64,000 nucleotides of DNA, taken from assembly GCA_019800895.1 (NCBI GenBank), contig JAHVKF010000004.1:1-64000 (forward strand), read 5' to 3'. Origin of the DNA: Halomonas denitrificans. GTDB lineage: Bacteria > Pseudomonadota > Gammaproteobacteria > Xanthomonadales > Wenzhouxiangellaceae. The notes under the pieces are model-generated. The model was not told where the DNA came from, did no database searches, and was given only the letters and a program-made list of their open reading frames with translations. Below are positions 26,449-34,705 of the stretch, in pieces (the stretch's first letter is position 1; each line of letters opens with the position of its first letter). A program made the position numbers and the translations under genes.

Positions 26449-28206
26449 GTGCCGCCCCTGCTTACGTTCGTTCTGCTGGTCGCCCTGCTGGCCGGTGGGA
26501 CGCTGCCGGCGTCTGCGGATGCCGGACTCTCGACGCGGATCGATGCGATCGAGCAACTGCACCTCCAACGGCCATGGCAGGAATCGCAGAGCGCGATCGA
26601 CGCCCTGCGAGCCGACGGCCTGGACGGGGCCACGCCCGACCAGCGGGCGCGGCTCGACCTGATGGAAGGACGCAATCTCGTGCTCGCGGGCCGCTTCGAC
26701 GATGCCATGGATCGCCTCGATCGCGTGCTGTCGCGGCCCGTCGGCATCGACCTCAGGCTGCGGGCACTCGAGCTGGCGGCCAATGCGGCAGGCATCGACC
26801 AGCAGTACGCGCTGGCCTTCAATTACCTCTACGAGGCCCTGAAGCTGTTGCCGGACGCGCGTGACCCCGGCGCACAGGCCGGCCTGCTGGTGCTGGCCGC
26901 CCGATTCCACTCGCTGGCCGGGGAGCAGGGGCTGGCCATGGACTACATTTCCGAAGCGCTCGCGGCCGCCGAGGACAGCGGCGATGACCGGACCCGGTGC
27001 TTCGCCGAGCAGGACCTGGTCTTCCAGCAGCTCCGCGTCGGCCTGGCCGACGCCGCCTCCGAAAGCGCGGATGCGATGTGGCAGAGCTGCCAGGAAAGCG
27101 GCGACCCGGTCCTGCAGGGAACCGGAATGATGGCGATGGGCGCGGCGCTGCTCGAGGCCGGTCGCTTCGACGAGGCCGTCGGCTGGCTGGAGCGGGCCAT
27201 CGCGCAGCACCGCGCCGGCGAGTTCGCCGTGGGGGTGGCCGAGTCGAGGTACTATCTTGGCCGCGCGCTGCTGGCGGCCGGCGATGCGGAAGGCGGAACC
27301 CGGCGCCTGCTCGATTCGGTGAGCTACTTCGAATCGCGCGAGGACTGGCAGAGCCTGATCGAGCTGCACGCGACGCTGGCCGACTCCTTCGAGCGTCGCG
27401 ACATGCCGGGGCGGGCGCTCGACCACCTGCGCGCGCAGTTCGAGGCCGATCGGCGCTTCAACGACATCCAGCGCAGCCTTCGCATCGCCTACCAGCAGGC
27501 CGAATTCGAGAACCAGCGGCAGCAGCAGGAACTGGCCATGCTGCGGCAGCGCAACGAGCTGTTCGAGCTCGAACGCCAGGCACAGACCTCACGCCAGAAG
27601 GCGAGGACCGTCGCCATCGTGATGGCGGCGGTGATCGGGGTCCTGCTGATCGGCCTGCTGATCCGTTTCCGCGCGGACCGGCGGCGCTTCCGGCGCCTGT
27701 CCGAGCGCGACGGCCTGACCGGTCTGCTCAACCACAGCCGGTTTCATCGAGCGGCCAGCAGGGCGCTGGAGCACAGCCGCGAGAACGGACGCCCGTGCAC
27801 CCTGATCGCCGCCGACGTCGACCTGTTCAAGCAGGTCAACGACCGCTTCGGTCACCAGGCCGGTGACGCGGTGTTGTCCTATCTCGGCCAGCTGCTGAGC
27901 GACGTGTTCCCGCCGCCCGGCATCGTCGGACGCGTCGGCGGCGAGGAGTTCGCCGTGTTCCTTCCCGACCAGAATCGCCTGCAGGCACGGCAGCGGGTCG
28001 AGGACCTGCGCCGGCGGCTGCGGCCGGTGACCGTGGGCGATTCGTCGATCGCCGTGACCCTGAGCTTCGGCCTGGCCGAGGCGCGGCGCGAGCGCCGGCT
28101 GGAACGGTTGCGGTCGCGCGCCGACGACGCGCTGTATCGGGCCAAGCGCTCCGGGCGCGATGAGCTGATCGATGCCGCCGAACTCGCCGACGGCGACGAG
28201 CCGTGA
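26449..28206 (+). CDS. Membrane diguanylate cyclase with periplasmic TPR-like sensor
   Basis: GTG 26449, 17 bp after the precursor stop, gives 585 aa. A signal peptide or signal anchor (residues 1-24, ending SADA) precedes about 350 residues of helical TPR-like repeats in the periplasm. A coiled coil rich in Gln and Arg leads to a TM helix (VAIVMAAVIGVLLIGLLIRF, about 386-405). The cytoplasmic GGDEF domain (about 418-575) has RDGLTGLLNHSRF, the metal-binding DVDLFKQVND and an intact catalytic GGEEF in GRVGGEEFAVF. It should make c-di-GMP in response to an envelope signal. No RxxD inhibitory site is evident immediately upstream of GGEEF. Its TGA overlaps the methyltransferase GTG, which ties it firmly to the RiPP-like locus. 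Confidence 0.88.
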   Translation: MPPLLTFVLLVALLAGGTLPASADAGLSTRIDAIEQLHLQRPWQESQSAIDALRADGLDGATPDQRARLDLMEGRNLVLAGRFDDAMDRLDRVLSRPVGIDLRLRALELAANAAGIDQQYALAFNYLYEALKLLPDARDPGAQAGLLVLAARFHSLAGEQGLAMDYISEALAAAEDSGDDRTRCFAEQDLVFQQLRVGLADAASESADAMWQSCQESGDPVLQGTGMMAMGAALLEAGRFDEAVGWLERAIAQHRAGEFAVGVAESRYYLGRALLAAGDAEGGTRRLLDSVSYFESREDWQSLIELHATLADSFERRDMPGRALDHLRAQFEADRRFNDIQRSLRIAYQQAEFENQRQQQELAMLRQRNELFELERQAQTSRQKARTVAIVMAAVIGVLLIGLLIRFRADRRRFRRLSERDGLTGLLNHSRFHRAASRALEHSRENGRPCTLIAADVDLFKQVNDRFGHQAGDAVLSYLGQLLSDVFPPPGIVGRVGGEEFAVFLPDQNRLQARQRVEDLRRRLRPVTVGDSSIAVTLSFGLAEARRERRLERLRSRADDALYRAKRSGRDELIDAAELADGDEP

Positions 28207-29024
28207 CCGGTGACGCACGAGTGGCCGCGGCAAGCGGTGAACTCGTGGTGGTCGGCTGCGGCATCCAGCTCGGCCGCCACATCTCGCGCCGGGCCGAGTC
28301 CGAAATCCGCGTCGCGGACCGGGTGTTCGCGCTGGCCGACGCGTTCGCGATGGACTGGCTGACGTCGATCCGGCCGGATTGCATCGGCCTGGGCCGCCAC
28401 TACCGCGAGGGGTCCAGGAATAACGATCGGCGCGATGCCTATCGGGCGATGGAGCGCGAGCTGGTCGACGCGGTGCGCGATGGGGCCCGGGTCTGCGCGG
28501 TGTTCTACGGCCACCCGGGCGTATTCGCCGACGTGCCCCACGGTGCGATCCGGGCGGTTCGGGCCCTGGGTCTGCCAGCCCGGATGGAGCCGGGCGTCTC
28601 GGCTGAAGCCTGCCTGTATGCGGATCTCGGCCTCGACCCGGGCCGCTCGGGGGTGCAGTCGTGGGAGGCGACCCAGTTCCTGGTCCGGGACTGCCGGCCG
28701 GACCCGTCGAGCCTGTTGATCCTGTGGCAGGCCGCGCTCGTCGGCGACCTTTCGCTGACGCGGTTCCACGCCGAGCCGGCCGCACTGGCCCTGCTGGTCG
28801 AGAAGCTGACCCGGTGGTATGAACCGGACACCGAAGCCGTTCTCTACGAGGCCGCGCAGTTACCGATCGAGGGCTTCCGGGCCGAGCGCATGCCTCTGTC
28901 CGGCCTGCCCCGAGCCCGCTTCAAGGAATACACGACGCTGGTGGTGCCACCGGCGCAGGACGCGCCGGCCGATCGCGACTGGCTGGCGCGGCTCGGTGCC
29001 GCTCCGGACGCGTTGGACGGGTAG
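28203..29024 (+). CDS. SAM-dependent methyltransferase of tetrapyrrole-methylase fold; probable borosin alpha-N-methyltransferase
   Basis: A 273-aa protein. The N-terminal VVVGCGIQLGRHIS is the SAM-binding strand-loop. Tyr67, Arg76/77 and Tyr80 in HYREGSRNNDRRDAYRAM resemble the Tyr/Arg set that borosin enzymes use for backbone amide N-methylation. YGHPGVF (102-108) matches the conserved segment of OphMA/SonM-type enzymes. EPGVSAEACLYADLGLDPG (from about 137) is also typical. It is not CobA/CysG-like: no such neighbours or fused domains are present. GTG 28203 overlaps the GGDEF stop. The likely job is iterative N-methylation of the peptide at 26219-26431. An alternative reading is a generic tetrapyrrole methylase with an unrelated substrate. 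Confidence 0.78.
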   Translation: MTGDARVAAASGELVVVGCGIQLGRHISRRAESEIRVADRVFALADAFAMDWLTSIRPDCIGLGRHYREGSRNNDRRDAYRAMERELVDAVRDGARVCAVFYGHPGVFADVPHGAIRAVRALGLPARMEPGVSAEACLYADLGLDPGRSGVQSWEATQFLVRDCRPDPSSLLILWQAALVGDLSLTRFHAEPAALALLVEKLTRWYEPDTEAVLYEAAQLPIEGFRAERMPLSGLPRARFKEYTTLVVPPAQDAPADRDWLARLGAAPDALDG

Positions 29025-29167
29025 GGTGCGGGCGCTCCGGGTGGGGGCGCGATCGAAGGGGTCGGTCCGGGTCGACCGGCTGCCGGAGGCCGGAACGGTC
29101 GTCCGTTCCGACGCTCGGGTCCGACCCCGGAGTCCGGGGGCTCCGGGGCGGAAGCAGGACCTGCGAA

Positions 29168-29605
29168 TCAGCAGTCGCCGGTGCGCTTGCCGGAAATCTC
29201 GACCGACATGGTCATCGACCCCATGGCCGAGTCCATCTGGCCGTCGACCGTGCCCGACATCGTGTCGCCGTCGAAGGACATGTCGGCGTTCATGGTCATC
29301 GCACTGCCGTCCGGGCTCGGACAGGTCATGGTGAAGCTCATGCCGTCGGCGCTGATTTCCTTGTCGGCGACTTCGCATTCCTCGTTGTCGGCCAGGAACG
29401 CTTCGCCGTCGCGGATGTCTTCCGGCGTGATGCAGTTCGACTCGGTCTGGGTCTGCGGCGGCATGGAGCCTTCCGGCATGTTCGGGATATTCAGCGAGAC
29501 CGTGCTGGTGGTTTCCCACATGCCGGGCTCGATGTTGGGCTCCTGGGCCACTGCGGAAAGGGAAAGGCTGGCCACGGCCACTGCGGTCAGGCTCTGCTTG
29601 AACAT
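29168..29605 (-). CDS. Secreted DUF3617-type protein
   Basis: A 145-aa exported protein. The signal peptide (1-21) ends AVAQ. The mature part begins with the PGMWETTSTVSL strand typical of DUF3617 and has four cysteines (two near CITPEDIR and CEVADKE, one in TCPSPDG, one terminal). Met-rich beta strands alternate (SFTMTC, AMTMNADMSFDGD). The RBS AAGGAG before ATG 29605 is strong. Function is unknown; the family is periplasmic. Confidence 0.82.
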   Translation of the reverse strand: MFKQSLTAVAVASLSLSAVAQEPNIEPGMWETTSTVSLNIPNMPEGSMPPQTQTESNCITPEDIRDGEAFLADNEECEVADKEISADGMSFTMTCPSPDGSAMTMNADMSFDGDTMSGTVDGQMDSAMGSMTMSVEISGKRTGDC

Positions 29606-29753
29606 AGAGAATTCTCCTTGAAGATCGGACCGCGGCGGCCGATCAGGCCGGGCCGCGGGTGAAGGCACGCCGCGCGAACGAGCGCCGCAGTGCAGTCCCC
29701 AGAATACGCGAATCCGCGCCTCGGCGTGCCGGTCCGGCCCATTGTCCAACCGA

Positions 29754-30002
29754 TCAGCCGCCCTCGTCCTCGATCCGTTCGCGCTGGCGAGCGGCGGCGT
29801 CGGCGAGGTCGTCCTCGACCCCGCGCGCCCGCTCGATCGCCTGCCGATGCGGCTCGAGCAGGCCGGCGTCGGGCCGCGTGTCCGGGTCGGTCTCGGCGTC
29901 CGGGTGGTGAGCGTCGTCGGTGCAGCCGACGGCGAGAACCACGAGCAGGACCAGCAGCAGCAAGAGCGGAAGGGGCGAAGTCGGTGTCGGCGTGTGGCGC
30001 AT
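29754..30002 (-). CDS. Small lipoprotein of unknown function
   Basis: An 82-aa product. Residues 9-26 are Leu/Val-rich and run into a lipobox (LAVGC). The mature part is short, highly acidic and helical (DDAHHPDAETDPD; ERARGVEDDLADAAARQRER). No family recognised. It is divergent from the phospholipase-D-like gene, with 98 bp between them. Confidence 0.6.
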   Translation of the reverse strand: MRHTPTPTSPLPLLLLLVLLVVLAVGCTDDAHHPDAETDPDTRPDAGLLEPHRQAIERARGVEDDLADAAARQRERIEDEGG

Positions 30003-30100
30003 GGCGGACCCTCGGAGACGGTGGATGGACCCCCTCACTCTACGCCGATCGCCGAGCGCCGGCCAGTGCAGGGTCCCCCGCGCGCGGCTAGACTTCGCCC

Positions 30101-31582
30101 ATGACCGCCGAGGACAAGACCGCCGTTCGAAGGCTGGCATGGCGCCGCCTCGTCGGCGTGCTGGTCCTCGCCGCCGTGGTCCTCTGGCTCGCCATGGCCC
30201 TGTTCCACCGCTACAAGCCCCTGCCGGACGGTCTGTCCGTGGCGATGCCCGAGCGCCCCGCGGTCGACGTGCGGTTCCTGGCCGACTTGACCTGGGTCGA
30301 TCCGAGCGGCGAGCGGCAGGTCGACCAGCGGATCTTCGACCGGGTGCTGGAGCTGGTCGAGGGCGCCGAGCGGCTCGTGGTCATCGACATGTTCCTGTTC
30401 AACGACTTCGCCGGACAGGTCGACGGCGACGACATGCGCCGCCTCTCCGAAGAGCTCGAGCAGGCCTTGCGGGCGCGCCGCGCGGCCGTGCCCGGCCTGC
30501 GCGCGATCCTGATCACCGACCCGATCAACACGCTGTACGGCGGACTGCGCTCCGACCGCCTCGACCGCCTGCGGGCCGCCGGCGTCGAGGTCGTGATCAC
30601 CGACCTCGGCCGCCTGCGCGCATCGAACCCGGCCTGGTCCGGGGCGTGGCGTCTGTGCTGCCGCTGGGCCGGAAACTCGCCCGACGGCGGCTGGCTGCCC
30701 AATCCCGTCGGCCCGGGCGAGGTGACGCTGCGAACCGGGCTGGCGCTGTTGAACTTCAAGGCCAACCACCGCAAGACCCTGGTTGCCGACAGCCCCTCGG
30801 GTTGGGTCGGGCTGGTGACCTCGGGCAACCCGCACGATGCGTCGAGCGCGCACGGCAACGTCGCGCTGGAGTTCCGTGGCCCCGCCGCACTGGACCTGCT
30901 GGCCACCGAGCTTCCGGTCGCCGAGTTCTCCGGCGCCGCGCTCGGCACGCTGCCGGCGCCGCCGGCCCCGTCGCCGATGCGCGTGGATCGGTCCGCCGGG
31001 ACGCTCCAGGTGCTGACCGAAAGCGCGATCCGGGACGCCGCGATCGCCGCCCTCGATCGGGTCGGCACCGGCGACCGGGTCGACCTGGCGATGTTCTACC
31101 TGGCCCATCGCGGCATCGTCCGGGCCATCGAGCGCGCCGTCGAACGCGGCGCGCGCGTGCGCGCGCTGCTCGACCCGAACATCGCCGCGTTCGGCAACGA
31201 GAAGTCCGGCATCCCCAACCGGCCCGTGGCGCGCGAGCTGGTCGACGCGGGCATCGAGGTCCGCTGGTGCCACACGACCGGCGAGCAGTGCCACAGCAAG
31301 TTCCTCCAGACCCGGACCCGGGCCGGGACGAGCGAGTTGATCGCCGGCTCGGCGAATTTCACCCGGCGCAATCTCGACGACCTGAACCTGGAAACCAGCG
31401 TGCGTGTCGCGGGGCCGGCCGGCTTGCCGGTGCTGCAGGAGGCCGCGGACTGGTTCGAGATGCGCTGGACGAATCCGGCCGGGCGATCGTTCTCGCTGCC
31501 CTACGAGGCGTACGCCGAAGACAGCGCGCTGCGCTACGCGCGCTACCGGCTGATGGAATTCAGCGGACTGTCGACCTTCTGA
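30101..31582 (+). CDS. Phospholipase D-like / cardiolipin synthase-like membrane protein
   Basis: A 493-aa protein with an N-terminal TM helix (about 15-34). The first PLD motif is NHRKTLVAD (His-x-Lys-x4-Asp, about residue 223), followed by GLVTSGNPHD. The second is CHSKFLQTR (about residue 393), where the Asp is absent, followed by GSANFTRRNL. Such HKD enzymes transfer or hydrolyse phosphatidyl groups through a His intermediate. The overall pattern is like bacterial cardiolipin synthase homologues, but the length, N-terminal extension and weak second motif argue for a divergent subfamily. It is convergent with the acyl-CoA dehydrogenase gene, 7 bp apart. Confidence 0.85.
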   Translation: MTAEDKTAVRRLAWRRLVGVLVLAAVVLWLAMALFHRYKPLPDGLSVAMPERPAVDVRFLADLTWVDPSGERQVDQRIFDRVLELVEGAERLVVIDMFLFNDFAGQVDGDDMRRLSEELEQALRARRAAVPGLRAILITDPINTLYGGLRSDRLDRLRAAGVEVVITDLGRLRASNPAWSGAWRLCCRWAGNSPDGGWLPNPVGPGEVTLRTGLALLNFKANHRKTLVADSPSGWVGLVTSGNPHDASSAHGNVALEFRGPAALDLLATELPVAEFSGAALGTLPAPPAPSPMRVDRSAGTLQVLTESAIRDAAIAALDRVGTGDRVDLAMFYLAHRGIVRAIERAVERGARVRALLDPNIAAFGNEKSGIPNRPVARELVDAGIEVRWCHTTGEQCHSKFLQTRTRAGTSELIAGSANFTRRNLDDLNLETSVRVAGPAGLPVLQEAADWFEMRWTNPAGRSFSLPYEAYAEDSALRYARYRLMEFSGLSTF

Positions 31583-31589
31583 GTCCGGC

Positions 31590-33269
31590 TCAGCGGCCGC
31601 GCAGCGGCTCGAGGCGGAACCGGAGGTCCTGGTAGTGGCGCGCGACCGCCAGCGGACGGTCGTCGTCTCGGGCCAGCCAGTGGTCGGCCAGGCCGAGCAG
31701 TTCGACCAGCCCGGTCAGGCGATAGAGGTTGAGGGCCAGGCGCCGGGCCTGGGGCTCGAGCGCCTCGGGCCCGGGTTCCAGCCATCCGGGCACGGCGGAC
31801 AGCGCGTCGCGCGCCCGGTCGACCCGGCCGGCCAGGGCCGGCTGACGACAGCCGTCGAGGCGCTGCTGCAGGCGGTCCAGCCAGGGGTCGATGCCGACCG
31901 CGGCGATCGCTCGCAGCGCATCGAGCGAAAGGACGTTGGTCGTGCCCTCCCAGATCGACAGCACCTGGACGTCGCGCAGCAGCTGCGGGATGCCCGTGTC
32001 CTCGATGTAGCCGGCACCGCCGATCGCTTCCAGCGCCTCCGACACCACGGCGACCGCATCGCGGGCCGTGCCGAGCTTGATCAACGGCGTGAGCAGGCGC
32101 AGGGCGGCGCGATCGGAGCTTTCGCTCGTCCCGCCTTGATGCTCCACCACGCCGAGCAGGTCGATCGTCGAGAGCAAGGCGCAACTGGCCGCCGCCCGGT
32201 CGGCTTCGAGGTCGGCCAGCGTTTCCCGGTGCAGCGGCAGCTCGGCCAGGGGCTTGCCGAAGGCCTCGCGCTTGCCCGCGTAGTCGTCGGCCAGGGCCAG
32301 CGCGCGCTGCATCAGCGCGCAGGCGGTGACGGCGTTCCAGGTCCGCGTGATGTTGAGCATCGGCGCGATCGAGGCGACGCCGCGTTCCAGCCCGGCGACC
32401 GGCTGGGCCGGCACGCCGTCGAGCCACAGCTCGGCGGTCGGCAGCTTGCGCGTGCCGAGCTTGTCCTTCAGGCGGAGGATCTCGATGTTCCGCAACCGGC
32501 CCTCGTCGTCGCGCGGCTCGAGATAGAACAGCGCCAGGCCGCGCGAGCCATCTTCGGCGCGCTCCCCGTCACCCTGCGGACGGGCGAGGGTCAGGGCGAT
32601 CTCGGAGGTCGCCGCCGACGTGAACCACTTGCGCCCGGTCAATCGCCAGGTGCCGTCCTCGTCCTGGCGCGCGACGGTTTCGGTCCGCCCCACGTCGGAG
32701 CCGCCGACCGTCTCGGTCATCCACTGGCCCGAGGTCCAGAAGGTCCCGGGGTCGGTCGAGAGGAGGTGCGGCAGGGCGCGCGATGCCAGTTCTTCGTTGC
32801 CCGCATCGGCGAGTACGCGCGCCGCCCCGTCGGTCATCGCCAGCGGGCAGCCGTAGAAGTCCGTCGACGGGATGTACATCCATGCTCGGGCGAACTGCAG
32901 CAGCCGGGCGTGCTCGCCGAGCGAATCGTCGTAGCCGGTGGCGACCAGGCCGTACTCGGCGGCCCAGCGATGGGCGCGCTGCCAGAGCGGGGTCAGCTCG
33001 ATCGAGTCGATCCGCTCGCCCCACGCGCTCCACTGGGTCAGGCGCGGCTCGTTCAAGCGGTCGGCCAGCTGCAGGTCGTACCACTCCGCGCCCGAGCGCC
33101 GGCCCAGTTCGGCGAGCACCGGCCGGTGCGCCTCGAGCAGGTCCTCGGGAACCGCGCGCTCCAGCCAGGCGCGCAGCACCCAGTTGCCGTGATGGGCCCA
33201 GCCGTCGCCGGGGCGCGGCGGTTGCTGGGTGGTCGAAAGGTCTTCGGACGATGAACGGCGTCGAGTCAT
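31590..33269 (-). CDS. Acyl-CoA dehydrogenase family protein (AidB-like)
   Basis: A 559-aa flavoprotein of the AidB-type branch. Its N-terminal extension (about residues 1-150) precedes the acyl-CoA dehydrogenase core and is typical of AidB. The core contains GQWMTETVGGSDVGRTET (FAD binding), GRKWFTSAAT, KDKLGTRKLPTAEL and YAGKREAFGKPLAELPLH. IWEGTTNVLSLD near residue 420 is the family's C-terminal signature. Known AidB binds DNA and responds to alkylation; whether this one does is inference. ATG 33269 is preferred; the frame extends 20 residues further without support. Confidence 0.88.
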   Translation of the reverse strand: MTRRRSSSEDLSTTQQPPRPGDGWAHHGNWVLRAWLERAVPEDLLEAHRPVLAELGRRSGAEWYDLQLADRLNEPRLTQWSAWGERIDSIELTPLWQRAHRWAAEYGLVATGYDDSLGEHARLLQFARAWMYIPSTDFYGCPLAMTDGAARVLADAGNEELASRALPHLLSTDPGTFWTSGQWMTETVGGSDVGRTETVARQDEDGTWRLTGRKWFTSAATSEIALTLARPQGDGERAEDGSRGLALFYLEPRDDEGRLRNIEILRLKDKLGTRKLPTAELWLDGVPAQPVAGLERGVASIAPMLNITRTWNAVTACALMQRALALADDYAGKREAFGKPLAELPLHRETLADLEADRAAASCALLSTIDLLGVVEHQGGTSESSDRAALRLLTPLIKLGTARDAVAVVSEALEAIGGAGYIEDTGIPQLLRDVQVLSIWEGTTNVLSLDALRAIAAVGIDPWLDRLQQRLDGCRQPALAGRVDRARDALSAVPGWLEPGPEALEPQARRLALNLYRLTGLVELLGLADHWLARDDDRPLAVARHYQDLRFRLEPLRGR

Positions 33270-33383
33270 GCGGGCTGCGGGTGCGGACGAGTCCGGCGTC
33301 AGTCTACCGGTTGTCGAGAAACGGACCACGACTTCGCTCGGCCGCGGTCCTGCGGCCCCGGCGGCTGGCGCCCTGCGCCGGGG

Positions 33384-33740
33384 CTAGCGATCGGCGGCGT
33401 CGCCGGTCGTGCGCGGCCGGCGCCGGCCGAACGCCGGCAGGGCCAGGAAGTAGACGACGATCAGCGCGATCTGCAGCAGTGCCAGGGGGCGCGCGACCGG
33501 GTCGACCCACGCCTCCGAGACCGCGACGCTGAAGTGCAGCAGAAGAATCATGCCGCCGACCACGAGGGCGGCGGGCGACAGGCGGAGAATCCAGGGCAGC
33601 GGGAACAGCAGCGGCACGGTGGCGAGCAGCAGCGCGGGCCAGTAGCCGAGCACGTCGGACGGCGACCACCAGCCGAACCAGGCCAGCTGCACGCCGATCA
33701 GGGCGAGCCAGCTCCAGCGTGCCCAGTGCGTCGGGATCAC
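33384..33740 (-). CDS. DUF2069 membrane protein
   Basis: A 118-aa protein with four TM helices, the normal DUF2069 layout. WLALIGVQLAWFGWW and the LPLLFPLPWILRL-like segment (TVPLLFPLPWILRLSPA) are recognisable. GTG 33740 overlaps the wrbA TGA (GTGA), so it is translated by coupling. arsC-wrbA-DUF2069 is a recurring gene order in gammaproteobacteria. Function unknown. Confidence 0.85.
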   Translation of the reverse strand: MIPTHWARWSWLALIGVQLAWFGWWSPSDVLGYWPALLLATVPLLFPLPWILRLSPAALVVGGMILLLHFSVAVSEAWVDPVARPLALLQIALIVVYFLALPAFGRRRPRTTGDAADR

Positions 33741-34324
33741 AGCTTCACCGCCAGGCCGGCGACCCGCTTGCCGAGCACGCGCGCCAGCTTCGTCTCGTCG
33801 TCGGTCAGCGGTCGGTCGCTGTCGGGACCCGACCAGTGGCTCGCCCCGTACGGCGTGCCCCCGGAGCTCGTCGAGGTCAGCGCCGGTTCCGTGTACGGCA
33901 GCCCGACCAGGACCATGCCGTGGTGCAGCAGCGGGATCATCATCGACAGCAGGGTCGATTCCTGGCCGCCGTGCAGGCTGGAGGTCGACGTGAACACGCC
34001 GGCGGGCTTGCCGGCCAGCGTGCCCGAGAACCACTCGCTGGCGGTGCCGTCGAGGAAGTGCTTGACCGCGGAGGCCATGTTGCCGAAGCGGGTCGGGCTG
34101 CCGAGAATCAGGCCGCCGCACTCGGCGAGATCGCGATTCTCGACCAGCGCCGGCCCATCGTCGGGCCACTCGGCCGGCTTCGGATCCAGCGCGGACGTGA
34201 TCGGCGGCACGCCGCGTAGGCGGGCGGCCGCCCCATCGACCGATTCGACGCCGCGCGCGATCTCGCGCGCCAGCGCCAGCGTGTTGCCGTGCACCGAGTG
34301 GACCAGGACCAGCACGTCGGTCAT
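33737..34324 (-). CDS. wrbA: NAD(P)H:quinone oxidoreductase, WrbA type
   Basis: A 195-aa flavodoxin-fold protein. VLVLVHSVHGNTLALAREIA binds FMN phosphate at the N-terminus. GLILGSPTRFGNMASAVKHFLDGT and GGTPYGASHW are WrbA signatures, as is the FTSTSSLHGGQESTL loop. It performs two-electron quinone reduction that limits redox cycling. ATG 34324 overlaps the arsC stop by four bases. Confidence 0.93.
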   Translation of the reverse strand: MTDVLVLVHSVHGNTLALAREIARGVESVDGAAARLRGVPPITSALDPKPAEWPDDGPALVENRDLAECGGLILGSPTRFGNMASAVKHFLDGTASEWFSGTLAGKPAGVFTSTSSLHGGQESTLLSMMIPLLHHGMVLVGLPYTEPALTSTSSGGTPYGASHWSGPDSDRPLTDDETKLARVLGKRVAGLAVKL

Positions 34325-34683
34325 CGGAGAATCTCCAGCACCCGCTCCGGCGGGCGTCCGATGCGGGCCCGGGTCGTCGCACCGTCGTCGACCACCACCA
34401 GCGGCCGCTGGAGCAGGATCGGATGCTCGGCGATCGCGGCGAACAGGTCGGCGTCGCTCGCCGTGGCGATGTCGAGCCCGGTCTCCTGCCACTCCGCCTG
34501 CCCCGTGCGGACCATTTCGCTTGCCGGCGCGTCGAGCGCGGCGTGGAGCTTCTCCAGCGTGGCCGCGTTCGGCGGGGTCTTCAGGTACTCGACCACCTTC
34601 GGCTCGACCCCGCGCTGTTCGAGCAGCTCGAGCGTGGTCCGGCTCTTGGAGCAACGGGGGTTGTGGTACACAGTGACTTGCAT
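34321..34683 (-). CDS. arsC: Arsenate reductase, glutaredoxin-dependent ArsC family
   Basis: A 120-aa thioredoxin-fold protein. The N-terminal HNPRCSKSR supplies the catalytic Cys (residue 11). YLKTPPNAATLEKLH and IGRPPERVLEIL, with the conserved Arg before PPE, match ArsC. Members of this family without an ars operon, as here, are often general thiol-redox proteins, so an arsenic role is not certain. First gene of a coupled three-gene operon with wrbA and DUF2069; divergent from yihY, 22 bp away. Confidence 0.9.
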   Translation of the reverse strand: MQVTVYHNPRCSKSRTTLELLEQRGVEPKVVEYLKTPPNAATLEKLHAALDAPASEMVRTGQAEWQETGLDIATASDADLFAAIAEHPILLQRPLVVVDDGATTRARIGRPPERVLEILR

Positions 34684-34705
34684 GTGACCTCCTGTTCGAT
34701 GAGAC

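Noticed and set aside
29125-29150. Hairpin CCCCGGAG...CTCCGGGG after the methyltransferase as a terminator
   Set aside because: The stem is good but no T tract follows on either strand; termination there is not supported.
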